A stretch of DNA of 64,000 bases, from NCBI RefSeq assembly GCF_014839835.1, contig NC_071644.1, forward strand, positions 4,441,266 through 4,505,265. Reading direction: 5' to 3'. The position numbers were made by a program, and so were the translations under genes. Below, piece after piece: positions 24,801 to 37,620 of this stretch (its first letter is position 1; each line of letters begins with the position of its first letter). Below the pieces are notes generated by a model. The model was not told where the DNA came from, did no database searches, and was given only the letters and a program-made list of their open reading frames with translations. This stretch comes from Dryobates pubescens. Its lineage: Eukaryota; Chordata; Aves; Piciformes; Picidae.

Positions 24801-25966
24801 TACTGATGGGGAAGCGGAGTGTGCAGCCCGGACACGGCAAGGTATGGAAGCTACAGCGGGAGCTCCGCCCCTGGGAAACAGAGGTCAGGCAAGTACTGCC
24901 ACCCCTTCCCTGAGTGCCCAGGGCGTCCTTGCTCGTCAGGTCATGCTCCATCACCGGGCAGTGAGCTGGCCAGACCTGTGACACGCCTGCAGGGGATGAA
25001 ACCAGCATGATCTGGCCTTTGTCTTTTTAGAAGTCCCCTTCTGACTTTCAGAACTGGTTGGAAAGGGGGAAAAACTAAAAGGAAATCCCCAATATTAGCC
25101 CTAGAATGGCAGGCAATGTTAAAGGCTTTTCTCCTGCTGTCTGCAGTGCAGGTGGAGGACACACAATAGCTCTGACTCTGGATCCTGGTAGGGTAGGGAC
25201 TCTTTCTTCCCTTGTCAATTTTTGCACTGCCCTGTTCCACATGCTTTGCTCCCAGTGCTTTTCCAGGCTTAGTGCTTTCCTCCTGAGGAGTTATCTGCTT
25301 CTGTGCAGTTTGCTGCAGTCTTGGCAGCTTCCCACTATCAGGACTCAGCTGGGAGGACATCAGGGTCATAGCACATAGTACTACAAGCTCTGAATCTGCA
25401 CCCTCATCCTTCCTCACTCCTGCAGCACTCAGCCCTGGAGCTCAGGGCAGCAGAGAGCTGTCAGAGCACAGAATTAGCAAATGAAGTTCTGAATTTAATT
25501 GCTCATGTTCTAAGGCCATAGAAAAAAGAACATGGAGAATAGCAGTGGAGCTCTTTTCAGTTATTCTTTTTCAGTCCTCCTCTGCACTGCCTGTTATCAG
25601 TGATGTTCTTCAAGGCAGAACAAGCACCTTCTGCCAAGGAGGTCATTGCAGTTACAGCAGCAGAGGTTTCTGGAAGGACTCAATCTAGTCTGGAAAGCTG
25701 ACAAACTGTCCACAGTTGCAGATGTCAACTGCTTGCATTTTGTGGATAGATTTAACTGAGGGCTTCACACAGAACATAAAATATTCCTCTGCTCACATGC
25801 AGATGTATTAGTAGGGGTGAGGAGGCTTGAGGTGAGCCCCCAAAGCCTGCTGTCAGATAACAGGCTTGTTTTCCCTGCATCAGAGTTTGACATCACTGAG
25901 GCTGGGGCAACCTGTGTCTACAGGACAACTCTGTCACCATTCCTTTCCCCTTTCTTTCTCCACAAG
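24645..25966 (+). other. FBXO2: FBXO2 first intron (inferred)
   Basis: Runs from the donor after 24644 to an acceptor at 25966 (TTTCTTTCTCCACAAG) or 25972. Beyond the CpG island tail it shows no exon, repeat family or RNA gene. Confidence 0.6.
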
Positions 25967-25979
25967 CTCCAGCCTAAGG

Positions 25980-28160
25980 ATGGAGTCTCTCCCTGAAGCA
26001 GTCCTGATCCGAATCCTGGCTGCCATACCTGCGGTGGATTTGGTGCTGGCGTGCCGCCTGGTCTGCTGCCAGTGGAAAAACCTGGTTGATGGAGCTGCAC
26101 TTTGGATCCTGAAGTGTCAGCAGGAAGGCCTCACTGGAGCTGAGTCACAGGAGGATGCAGAGAACTGGCAAAACTTCTACTTCCTGAGTAAGAAAAGGAA
26201 GAATCTCATCAAGAACCCATGTGGTGAAGGTGAGAGACAAGCATAACAAGCACTGAGGGTTTGTAGAGATGACCAGCCTGGGCGCCTGCAGTCTTTGAAA
26301 AAAGATCTTAGTGACTATCAGGTTGCAGCATTTTCTTCTTGCTCAAGAGTCCAATCACTTAATGCATGCAGTCAAATCAAATCATGGATAACTGGCTTTT
26401 GCAAGGGGCCATACTTGACAGCAACTTTATATAAGGCCCTGCAAGGATCTGAATCACATTTGAGAGACAGACCTGTCCTTTGCAGAACCCCTCTCCGGTG
26501 CTGACACATCAGAATAGCTCAATAACATCACTGGAGTACTTCAAGCTGCCCCCCATGCACATAGCCATTTTGGTGGGGAAAGGCAAAGTCTGTCAATATT
26601 AAATTCAGCCAAACTAAAGGGTTTTGCCTGACCTCTACTTAAACATCTCCATAGTTCACGTACAAAATGATGCTGCCTCTAAGAGCAAGGTTCCGGTGGG
26701 AGACAGTCAGGTTCCTCAGGACTACAGTAACCAAGCTCACCTGAGTCTCTTTTCTGCCATTTGCAGAAGACTTGCAGCACTGGGGAGAGGTAGAGAATGG
26801 AGGTGATGGCTGGAAAATTGAAGAGCTCCCTGGGGACTTTGGAACAGAATTCCCTAGTGAAGAAGTCCATAAATACTTTGTTACATCTTTTGAGTAAGGC
26901 TGCTTTCTTCTCTTCTTGAGGGAAGGGAACACTGCAGTTCTCCCAGTCCCAGGGAAAACTGTGGTACTAGTTAGCATCTTATCTTTCAGGTGGTGTCGAA
27001 AGGCTCAGGTCATTGACCTTAAGGCTGAGGGCTACTGGGAAGAGCTGATGGATACAACCCAGCCTAAAATTGTGGTAAAAGACTGGTAAGTAGCAAAGGT
27101 CCCCCAGAAGGCAGGTGGGGAGTTGAAGGGCAGGGAGGGAGGGTATACACCTGCACTGGGTCTTGAAACCTCAGCTGCCAGGATCCCCTCAATGTGGGAC
27201 AGGGCTGGCTCTTGGCTTACAGCACCTCAGGCAGCTCCCACAAGCTTCAACCGATTGATGCATGTGGTCTCTAAAGCCCAGGCTCCTGCTGGGAATGAGG
27301 GGAGGTGGTGGGCTGGGGTAAGAGCCATGACAGATTTCCACCTGAAACCAAGGTCCCAGTGACTCAATGGGACTAGTGTAGCCTGTTTGAGTCTTGTGCT
27401 TTGGCCCCGTGCAGAGCTCAGCCAGGAGCTGCTAGCAGCTGGGGCCTCCCTGCAGGTACGCAGGACGCAGCGATGCTGGCTGCCTCTATGAGCTGTGTGT
27501 GAAGCTGCTCTCAGAGAACGAAGATGTTCTGGCTGAGTACAAAAGTGAGACCATTGCCATCCCACAGGACAACGATGCCAAGTGGACTGAGGTGAGTCGC
27601 AGCTGTGGGCTCAGCTGGTGACACCCTACCTGCATGAACTAGGAATATTTTCAAGCAGAGAGAAGCAGGCTCTAGGGTTCTTTTGGAGGTGGATAAGGCT
27701 CTGTCATGTGTTCTGTGGAACCATGACCCTGTGAGTGAACAAAGATTATTCTGGAAGGCTACCACCTTACATAAAACTTGGAAGCTTGCTGAGCCACCAG
27801 TGCAGGTGTAAAATGTAGGAGATGCCCAGCTGGGAGAGGTTCAGTGGCCTCTGAACAGCAATGGTGTCAGACCTCCTCCTAGTGCCACCACTGTAAACGT
27901 CCTCATTGTCACCCAAACTGATAGGTATGACTGGGGCAGGTAAAGTTGAAGGCTGTGCACTAAACAAGGGTGGGTTCATGGTGGTTTAATGATTACCAAC
28001 AACCCTTTTGTCTCTCATCCCAAAGATCATCCACACCTTTTCCAACTACGGGCCCGGGGTCCGCTTTGTGCGCTTCGAGCACGGTGGGCAGGACACCCTG
28101 TTCTGGAAGGGATGGTATGGGGTCCGTGTCACCAACAGCAGTGTGACAGTGGAGCCGTAG
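25980..28160 (+). CDS. FBXO2: FBXO2 (Fbs1/NFB42), glycoprotein-specific F-box protein
   Basis: Five coding exons: 25980-26229, 26767-26893, 26990-27085, 27456-27591 and 28026-28160; GT/AG borders, 247 aa. F-box at about residues 1-48 (SLPEAVLIRILAAIPAVDLV, CRLVC.QWK), linker, then the FBA domain from about residue 80 (LQHWGEVENGGDGWKIEELP, KYFVTSFEWCRKAQVIDLKA, WYAGRSDAGCLYELCVKLL) to the C-terminal NSSVTVEP typical of FBXO2. Known role: SCF receptor for high-mannose N-glycans, enriched in neurons, acting in ER-associated degradation. Human FBXO2 is 296 aa; the acidic N-terminal extension of about 47 residues is missing here. The start is supported by a TAG at 24619-24621 that would lie in frame in the spliced leader, with no ATG between. 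Splicing is the same as in the neighbouring F-box gene. The glycan-contact Tyr of the YWKGW motif is Phe here (FWKGW). Confidence 0.95.
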
Positions 28161-29575
28161 CCTGCATGCTGCAGATGACTTCCCTCAGGGCATCCCATGG
28201 CCTTTGGATGGTTCCTGCATGGTGCTGCTTCCAGGCTGTAGAGCATACAACCCTTCTGCGAGTGAATGTGCGTGCAAGATGCCAGGGGCACCGTCCATGC
28301 CCCCTAAGGAGGACTATGCAACTAATGTGAATAGAGCTGTGAGTACACCACATGAGAGCCAGCCTCGCCACTCACACTCATGTGCTCTGTCAGGCATGAA
28401 GTCACCCCTGCAGACATTACTTCTAGGCCATCAACCCCTAGCACCCAGCCTGACCTAAAAACCCCTCCCAATGTGCCTTCCCAGGCTTGGGTACCCCTTA
28501 AATTTAAAGGGTACTTTGGGTGTATTTTCTGGAAGTTAGAATGGAAAAGGAAGGAAGGAAAAAGGAGGCGGGGAAAGACCCTGTGTCTTAGAACATGGCA
28601 CGGTAACCCAGAACCCTGCCATGTCTCTGTCACCAACTGATAAACAACAGAGGTCACTGCTTGCCACACAGGAGCTCTGGCTTGGCTGCTGAGCCCTGTT
28701 AGTTTGGTTTTTAGTGACAATGCAAAGCAATGGAGAAATGGAGCCCTTACTGTTACACTGTTCCCAGCATCTGTTCATCTGGGAAAGGGCTGGGAACTGA
28801 AACTTCTGTGGTGTCCAGCCCTGGGGCTTCAGATGGGTGACAACAGAGTGTGATTGCTGGCAGAGAGACAAGGACTCAGGGAAACAGGTTAGAAGCAACC
28901 TGGGGAGAGGGTCCAGCAACAAATGAAAACGAAGTCATCTACTCCTTCCTGGTCTCTACATGCTTCATGCAACAAGAACCCTGGTCACCCAGAGCGGTTC
29001 CCTTCAGGCAGGAGACACTGCGCACAGAAAGCTGTTGTTAGCCCCAGTTGATGTCAGTTCTTCCTACCCACTAGCAGTCTCTGTGGAAGGAGCCTGTCTG
29101 CCCCCACTCTATATGCTCCCTGCCCAGGCAGCACTTCACACCTACTCCCACTGGTGCCTCTTGATATCACTCAGGGCTGTGAGCCACCATCCTGAACAAA
29201 GACACCTTGGCTGCCCTGAGCCCAGCCTGTCCCTGCTAGTCAGCCCTCTCAGAAGAGCATCTCCTTAATAGAGATGGTGTTGCCTAGAGAGACAGGCACA
29301 TTTCAGTGTCCACCTGTCTCTGTCTTCCCCTCCTGGGCTGCCAGCACACACATACTTGAATGTCACTTTGCATCAAAGTGCAGCATCACAAGTGAAGGTT
29401 GCTGCTGCTGCAGCCAGAGAAGAGCTCCTGTGCCGCTTGCTTCAGGCACGCTGCGCTTCGTTGGGCTTTCTGCACCCTGCCCCTGGCTGCCTGGGGCACA
29501 CTGGCCCTCAGACCACAGCTGTGCCATGCTGGAGCCCAGGCAAACATAATAAAGTGACACTGTTGTGTGTGGATC
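28161..29575 (+). other. FBXO2: FBXO2 3' UTR (inferred)
   Basis: From the stop to just past the AATAAA at 29548-29553. This makes a UTR of about 1.4 kb with no competing canonical hexamer seen between. Contains a short (GGAA)n stretch near 28550. Open frames here are short and non-coding in character. Confidence 0.55.
29548..29553 (+). terminator. FBXO2: Poly(A) signal AATAAA of FBXO2
   Basis: A canonical hexamer followed by GT-rich sequence (GTTGTGTGTGG), the normal arrangement of a cleavage site and downstream element. Confidence 0.65.
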
Positions 29576-32500
29576 TTCCCTCGTGTGCTGGGTGTTTCTG
29601 TCCTGTGCCTGAGCTGTTTTTTTTGTGTTCTGTGGAGTGATGTCAACCATACCCAAGCCAGAGCCACTGTACCTTGTATAACACTGTGAGTTCCACAGAA
29701 TGAACCATGTGCTCTGCTTCCCAACCCAGCAGCCTGGACTTGTCAGAAGCCCTTGATTTGCAACAGGTTTGCAGAGCAGCAGCAGGCAGAGGGGCATTTA
29801 AAACACAGTGGGAATGGAGGCATGGCATAGAGGAGTCCAGGAAGGCTCCTGCACAGGCCATCCTTCACAGATGCCCTCTAGGTCATTGGTAGCTATAGCT
29901 CTGCTGCGATCTCAGCCTTGGGCTCTGACCCAGGAGAGACCAGAACCAGTTCAGAATGTACTTCTTTCCTCCCATTACCCTTGCACACACTTGTCACACC
30001 ATTTATTCACCCCAGCCTTTAATGCAGCTGACATAGTTACTAGTTAATATTCAGTTCCCTGCCAGATCTGCATGACAAAAGAAATGTGGCCTCTGTCCTG
30101 TCCTTAAGAAATCAGAGCAGGAAGGGGATCAATATATCCCACATCCTGATGCAATTGTTAAATTGAACCTTTCCTAAGCCACCATCTCACGGTCAGGATA
30201 AACCCCAGGATTAAGCCTTCAGCTACCATGTCCCTTGTAAATACAGAGCAGGGTCACAGTCCCCACTTCAGGCTTACTTGGGCTGAGCTAGTAAATGCAC
30301 ACAGCCTCCTCTGCAGCGCTGCAGCTGCCTGGGGACTTTTCCCCCTTGTGGCAGCAGGCCTGATGCTCACACTGGCTGGCAGGGGCATGCTGCAAAGCTG
30401 TCCTGACCTTCCCACTTCCCTCCCAAGAGGGTGCTTTCCAAGGCACTCAGTGCCTTGCAGCTTCACCACACCTAACAGCTTGGTACTGATCTCAGGAGTG
30501 ATTATTCCTTGCATTCAGCCACATCAGTGCTCCACTCCCAGAGCAGGTTCCTGCCTGAGCGCTTTGAAAAAAGCAGTCTTGCTCACATTATAAATATTTT
30601 GGTCCAAGTGCCTTTTGAATTTTGCCCAGATACCAAAGTCTGAAGCTCTGGAATCTGCACTGTCCACACAGAGCCAGCTCCAAGGGGCTGCCAGCTAATC
30701 TGTCAGAGCTGAGCAGCATGCAGGAGGTTAATGGCCTCTCACGTTACAGAATTCATAGAAATGGAGACGATGCAATTTCATAGGATTACAGAAAGTCACT
30801 GCAACTGTGACAAAAGGCTTTAGGTGTATTAAAGCTGCCAGCCACTGAAAAGCTCTGTCACACACAGCTTCAACATAAATTCCTTCTGCTTTCTGTTGCA
30901 CCAGTACCAGTGAGCAGCTGTGTGACACTACACAGCAGCTTTGGGGGGCATTGATGACCAGCACAGGCACGTGTGCTGTGCAGACAGGGCTGTCTCCAGG
31001 TAATCTGTAATAGAGAGTCTCATCACCCAGACTCGGAATATTTAGATATCTGACCAGTAAAACAAAAATTGAGTGTTGCTGGAGCATCCATGCTGGAGGA
31101 AAAACCCCAAACCACACAACAGGGTTTCCTCCCAGTCCTGAAGATGGCACCAAGAGCTGCAGAAAGAGCTCATCGCGCCCACAGTGCACCACAGCCACCT
31201 CTGGGGCAGCCAGCCACTGGGTTTAGTAGGGAGCCACACCAAAGAAAGAAGGGAATTGGCCTTCCAAACACCCCACCGAACAAAAGAGCTGGATAAGAAC
31301 TGGAGACCTAAAGACACGAACTTGCTCGTGGCCCAGACACCTGCACAAACACGCCTCGAACACTCAGAGGAGCTCTAGATACAGCCCCTCCTTGCTCTCA
31401 GCAGCTGCCACCTGATGTCTAAGGCAGCCGACTGCATCTTGGTGGCTGCAGCTGTGTGAGGCTCTCACTGCTGTTTTCCTCTCTCCAAAGCCCACCACAG
31501 CTAGCCCTGGCTATAAACAACACAATACTTAAAAAGGGTTGGTGGGGTTTTTTTCCCCTTTTCTTTTTTCTTCATAATAGCTTCCAAGTCTCTTGCAGAG
31601 GGACAGAGCAGAGCAAGATGAGGCCCTGGCAAGGAAGCACTAGCATACATCTCTTGTCAAGTCTAATTGGATTTTTCAATATGAAGCATCTATTATTACC
31701 CACCTGGGGGGGTTGTGGACAGATGGAGGAGTTTGCTTCCCCACCAGGCATTCAAGACCGGAGATGGAGGACTAGGGGAGAAAAATCTACCTGCCAGTGC
31801 CCTGTTGCTTGCAGCCAGCTGTTCTAGCCAGTTGTGAAAGGGAGGATGGTTTAGGAGATTGAGTCCCCCTAAATCAAACAGCTTGTAGAGGCTGGAGATG
31901 GCACTTCCCGAGAGCCAGGACAGCAGGGCATCAGCCACAGCTGCTGCAGAGGCTCCCATCCTAAAGCTGCAGCCCAGAGGAGCACAGTCATAAATGGGAT
32001 GGAGAGCCAGTGTCTTGTCCTTGCATTTGGGCCCATAAGCTTGTCAGAAACAGAAAGTCTCTGAAGAACTGGAAAGCATTGGGCTAGTGAAACGTCCCCA
32101 GGCACACACATCCCTTTGCAGCTCAGCCACAGCTATTCCCACAGCCCCTTCATTGCTGCCCCACACATCTCTGGGAAAAACAAAGTCCAGAGATGAGCAC
32201 CACTGGAACTGAGGTAACCTGATCACTGCTTCTCCTCCCATCCAGTTAGATCCTCCTTATCCCTGGGGCAACGACTGACTTCTCAGCCTCCTTAACTACT
32301 AGGGAAAAAATGGGCCTAAAGATGCTTTCAGCTGGGGAGGCATTTTGGAGTTAGAACAGCTGTAGTGAGCTCAACTGGGAAGCCTCCTAGAAGCTGGAAA
32401 GTGCCTGTGACAGCTGGAGCTGAGCTCCTTACACTTCTGCCTGTGGGTGAAGCAAAGGTACCCAGACAAACCAGAGCAGGGCAGACATGGCCAAGACTGG

Positions 32501-34284
32501 TGTGCGAAGAAGAGATGTCCCAGGGAAAGTCAGGTGCAGCCAAGCAAGAGCACAAGCACAGCTCTGGGACTTTTCTCTCACGCAAAGGGAGGTTGCAGCA
32601 GAGGCGCCCGACTGCCCTTGCTTTCTCCTCCAGCAGCTCTGGGTTCCAGGGCGCTGGCAGCACCCACAGAGTGGGGTATCTCTGCAGGGGCAATGCTAAA
32701 AGCCTGCAGTGCCCACCGGCCCCGATTTTCCTTCCCCCTCGCTCTGCCGGAGCTGCCGCAGAGCCGCGGTGACAGCAGAGGGCACTCGGGCTGCAGGCAG
32801 CGAGCCCAGAGCCACCGCAGCCTCGAGCTGCTCCCTCCTGCTCCAGGATACCCAAAGCAGCGCCCAGAGCACCCCTGCAAGCTGGGGGTTTATAGGCCTG
32901 TCTGATCCCTGCACCTTGCTGCTTCTGGCTGCAGCTTCGGCTCCAGTTAGTGTTTTCTTCTCTTGTCCTTTTGAACACCAGCTGTCATGGTTGCTACACA
33001 GGCCCTAGTGCTCATTCTTGCCAGCTGGGACACCCAATGCAGTTCGGAATAATTTGGGCAAGATGCTCACAGCACACTTGGATACAAGCAAAGTCCTTTA
33101 AGCTGTACCACACTCATATGAGAGCAGCAAAAGCTTTCTGGAACACAGACCAAGGCTTGCCTTTGAGTTTCGATTGGAAGCAGCACAACTCACCCAGCCC
33201 ATCCTAGGGCATTGATTTATGAAGGGATTCTCTCAGATCAGTAACATTCCTTTACATTCACTAAGATCAGTACACTCCTTTCCTTGCAGAGCATTTTCTT
33301 ACCTTAATCCAGCCCACAGCAATCAGAAGATGTGCACCCAGAGCAGCAGGGCTGCCTGCAAACCAATCTACCCCATGCCCAGGCACATGTAGCCAGTTCA
33401 CTATCTTCTATGCATGCCAAGTTCAGCAGCCCCCCAGCCAGGCAGGATTCCCAGCTCTGTCACACATGCCTTTGGCTAACCTCCCTGTCAGGCACTTGGA
33501 GCAGCTCATCTGGAACTGGTATCTGTGCAGACCCATTAACCACAGCAGAATCAGTGCTCCCAGAAAGATGACAGACAGCTATAAAGTCTAAGTGCTCATT
33601 GGGCTGTTGGTTGGTGGGGGAACACATCTGACTGCAGCAGGAACAGGAATGCAGAGCTAACCTAGGAGGGGAGCAAGCTCGGCCAGCAAGATGCTTCCCT
33701 CTGAACAAGCTGCAGATGTAGGTACCATGCTCAGGAGAACCAAGGGAAGGGAACATGCTATGAATGGCTCTGAAAGCCAGGTCTGTGGGACAGGCTGTAT
33801 GGGCACTCACAGGCAAGTGCATTGAAACGTGCATGTGCCTGTGGATGTATCTACCCCTGCACCTGTCCACAGCCATGCAGAGCACTTCAGAAAACACCAC
33901 TTTGGCCTATCTGCACTGCCAGGACAAGGGTGTCCTCAGACACTGATCACCAGGGAACTTCCACAGCCTTTCACCTGGCATCACATGAGACCTACCTCTG
34001 GCTGGCACTACCACAGCCTCCACATTTCCTTTCTGTGTCCGTGGCTATTTTCCACACGTATGCCTAGGGGGTGGCGGAGAGGAGAGCTAAGAGCAGGATG
34101 GCCCCTGCCCTGCGGGCATGAGGCTGGTTTTCTTGAGCACAAAGCTACTTCTCCGAGGAAGGGCAGAAGGTGGGAGTAGAGGAAAGAGGACATCAGAGCT
34201 ACTTGCAGTTCTTCCAAAAGGTCCTGAAGTCAAGAAGTGCCATTTCCACCTCACTTCACACCGTGCAGCTCCTCTCGTTAATAC
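29576..34284. other. Intergenic sequence after FBXO2
   Basis: I find no exon or repeat family here. The longest open frame (32978-32328, minus) lies in a GC-rich local stretch, has low-complexity composition and resembles no protein I know. A CA/GA-rich texture is common but no microsatellite stands out. Confidence 0.5.
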
Positions 34285-34515
34285 TGCCACATGAAGCATT
34301 GCAAAACGAAGCAGATAAAATCCTGATTCAGATATGAGTAATGACTTTGCATTTTTTTGTAAATTAAACCTAATCTTGTGTTGACTGCACTATACAAGGA
34401 GAAATAATGAAACAGATTAAGATGAGATCTTGTTCACTCTTGCTGAACAAAAGCCAATTAATTGCCAGCAGGATTATTGTGAAGTCTCTCTTGTCTTAGA
34501 CAAATACAATCAGAT
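34285..34515. promoter_or_regulatory. Candidate conserved non-coding element
   Basis: An AT-rich island in otherwise GC-balanced sequence. It holds GTAAATTAAACC, GAAATAATGAAACAG and CCAATTAATTGCC, that is, several homeodomain cores within 150 bases, and a TTTGCAT octamer-like string. No open frame. Such islands are typical of enhancers near neural genes; conservation is not tested. Confidence 0.35.
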
Positions 34516-35459
34516 GGAGCCTAGGTGCTGGTAGAGCTGCCCTGCTTACTGGAGTGGTAACTCTGCCTGGACAGAACAGGAGAGTGCAAGGACTCAGTAA
34601 CTACATGGAGACTCCACCTCAGTTTTCCCCCAGTCCTTCTTGCCAACTTGCACACAGCAGAGAGCAGCTTTGAAACCGACATACAACACCCACCCCAGCC
34701 TCGTAAGTCAGGCTAGCCTGCTCCAAGACCTCTGCTCCTTTCTATGGCAGACATCCCTATGGCTCCTGATACAGATTCATATAGCTCCTTGGCTATGAAA
34801 GCTTTAACCCCTGCAAATCCATTCTTACAGCCCTTCACCACACCGAGATCTTCCCTCTCTGTTACCCAAGCTAAAGCTCTGGTGCAGTCTCTCTGCTACT
34901 TGCCTGGCCCACAGCAGAGCACCTATTTGCCATGATGACAATCCTCTTCTCATCTGCCCTATTCCTAATATAAACCAGAAACTTGGGGCGGGGGGGACAG
35001 ACAGAGAAGTAAGTGGGGATTGCAGAAACTAATCCAGAGTCACTGCTCCCCCAGGAAAATGAGAGAGGGATTGGCACAAAGACTGACTATGAGATGCCAT
35101 GGAAGACTACAGCAGTGCAAGGCACATCACCTGGGTTTGTTCACCACTATCTGAGAGCCCTAAGCCATCAGGAGCCTGTGGGACACAAGGAAAGATGCAG
35201 CAGATCTGACACTGAAGGGTGGTGCTACATGACAAAAACAGTTGGCATGGAGAAATAAATCCTATTTGTAGCTGGGAAGATTCAGGGTAGGAACAGAACT
35301 CAACACCAGGATGCCTGGAAAAAGGGGCACAGCTATGCTGAACTCACTGCCCCACTCCAACAGCAGAGCAAAGCTAAGATCTGCCCTACCCTGCCAGGTC
35401 CTGACAACCTCCACTTGTCTGACAGCTCTGCGCATCCCACCGGGGAAGGACTCTGTAAC

Positions 35460-35960
35460 AGCCAGAAATAAAAGGAACTGAGTGAATTGGTGGACAATTT
35501 ACTTGGAGAAAATACTTCTTACTTTCACAACAGGTTAAAAAAAAATAAAAAGCAAAATTAAACCCTGTCAAAGCCTGCAGCATTCGCACTGACAGACAAA
35601 AATGACTTAACAGGAAAAAAAATGGGTAGGAAAAGCGATTTTCTTTGCCTGCATTGCCAGGGGAATTAAATCTTGTTTTTTCCCCCGTCTCCACCAAGTG
35701 GAATAATCCAATATATTAAAGCTAATGTGCTTCTTGTATTTATTGCTGTGTATTTGACCTAACAGAGTTTTATTCCTACATTAAGAATAAAACCATTCCG
35801 GAAGGCAAGCTGCAAAGCTCTAGATCAATTACTACCTTCTCCAACAGCTGAAAAGTGAGTTATTTCTTGTAAAAGGGGGGAAAAATAGAAAATAATAACA
35901 AAAATAAACCTCCTCCTTTCCCCTTGTGCAAGGAGTTCTGCACTGCAGATCTGGTGGAGT
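35460..35960. promoter_or_regulatory. AT-rich candidate regulatory tract
   Basis: Composition shifts sharply to AT here, with short A runs near 35531-35545 and 35618-35630 and the block CCAATATATTAAAGCTAATG near 35708. No coding or repeat identity. The A runs could also simply be slippage products. Confidence 0.25.
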
Positions 35961-37209
35961 TAGGCAATATTGAGTTTGGTTTCTAAGCAACATTTAAAAA
36001 TCTCAGGCAGCAGCCCCAGTCTCCCTTTTCAGACACTTGTGTCCCCCTCTTCCTGCACAGCCACTCACCAACAGTGGAAAACAGAGAGCAGACAGCACAG
36101 ATCTGTGTCCTCAGGGACCCCGTCAGGTTTGGGTGCACCCAGCAGTGACAGAAGGCAAAATACCCCTGACAAGGCAGCTCTTGTTGGTAAGCAAACAAAA
36201 CCACGGGCACAAAGCCAAGCCAGACAGCACCCGAGTGCGAGTGGGCTAGGTGGATGTTGGCAGGTGATCCAAACCCACCGACACAGACATGAAAGCTTGG
36301 GGCAGGCTCACAGCTGTGCCAGGCACAGAGTGCCATCCTGTTTGGGAGAGGTTTAGACCAGCACGCATAAGTTGACCCTTCCTTCTTGCAAGGCTCTGGG
36401 GTGATTGGCTGGCTCACTCCATTCTGGGGAACCCCATGGGCAACACCAGCTCATAGATGACACCACTGGGATATCTGAGCTGAGATCCCTCAAATCAACC
36501 TTTCACAGAGAGCACAGGACACCAACACTTGCCACTTTGCCACTCTTTCTCCTGGCTTGGGCTACACCTGGGGCGGAGGGTGCTGAAAATGGATCATAGT
36601 ACAAGTGAAGAAGCAGAGGACTTCTTTCTTTTCCAGAAAGTGGGAAACCAGAGAAACCAAAGGAAAGGACACCAGTTTGTTGCCATTGAGTGTGGCAGCT
36701 CAAAGAAACCAGAAGCTGCTGTATTTAGTTTGACACCCTGCTTACAGAAAAGGAGATGCTGCTCACTGACAGTTACGAAGATCAGTGCTTCTGCTCTTTG
36801 CAGAGAGTTTGGGATTTGGTATGGATGGAAAAACACAGGCAGGCAGACCTAAAAAGCAAGATCTTCGCTAAAAAGCAAAAGACTTCCTGCTCTGTGTCTA
36901 GACAGTGCTTGCTCAGCAATAGGGACCATGATACACCTGCGTGCTTCTGAGCTATCAGAGTTTATTGCCTTCCAACAGCCATTATCTCCTTTTTAGCATA
37001 AGAAGCCTGCAAGCACAGCCAAGAATTCCAAGCCCACAGCCTTTGTTTCCTGAGCCACTTTTCCTCCCCAGCCCAGCCTCGCTCCCTGCTTTTCATAGCC
37101 TCCAGCACAGCATGTGGCCATGCAGAACGGGAGTTTGGACACCACCAGCATACACTGAGAGAAGGTATTTCAGTTGTTATGATTGCAGTAAGACAAAGCC
37201 GTTCCTCTA

Positions 37210-37620
37210 AACGGACAGGGCTATCTTAGTCATTTTATTCTCCCCTATGCTCTTCTGCTATGACAGAGTTGAAGGCAATTTGAATAGAAATAACTATCAA
37301 TTCCTGTACATGCATAAGTTCCACTTACATTTAGCTGCAACCTTCAGCTCAAGTGCAACCAGCAAATTTGAACAAACCAGTCTTTTTAATACCTTCTGGG
37401 AAGGGGAAGGGCTTTTTGCTGCTGCCATTTTTCTTTCTTTCTTTCTAAGCCTCCAATAACTGTTTTGTACATGCAGCCCTAACTCTCACTTGCCTGGGAA
37501 TTTTTAAATTATTGATCAGGACAAGAGCTCTCCCTTCATGCATACTCCATCTAATCCTTTCATTTACTGTGCTTTTTGCCTGCATGCAAAATGAATGACA
37601 TTTCATCTCATTTCCAAGCC
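37210..37620. other. AT-rich segment with TTTC microsatellite
   Basis: A T-rich stretch containing a short (TTTC)n run at about 37430-37447. No exon or repeat body is visible. A few TAAT-type strings occur but less densely than in the other AT islands. Confidence 0.3.

Noticed and set aside
25866-25979. In-frame extension upstream of the FBXO2 ATG giving a longer N-terminus
   Set aside because: It lies before a good acceptor (25966 or 25972) and does not resemble the acidic N-terminus of mammalian FBXO2.
32328-32978. Open minus-strand frame of 216 codons
   Set aside because: Local GC richness explains it. No domain, no splice context and no promoter is visible.
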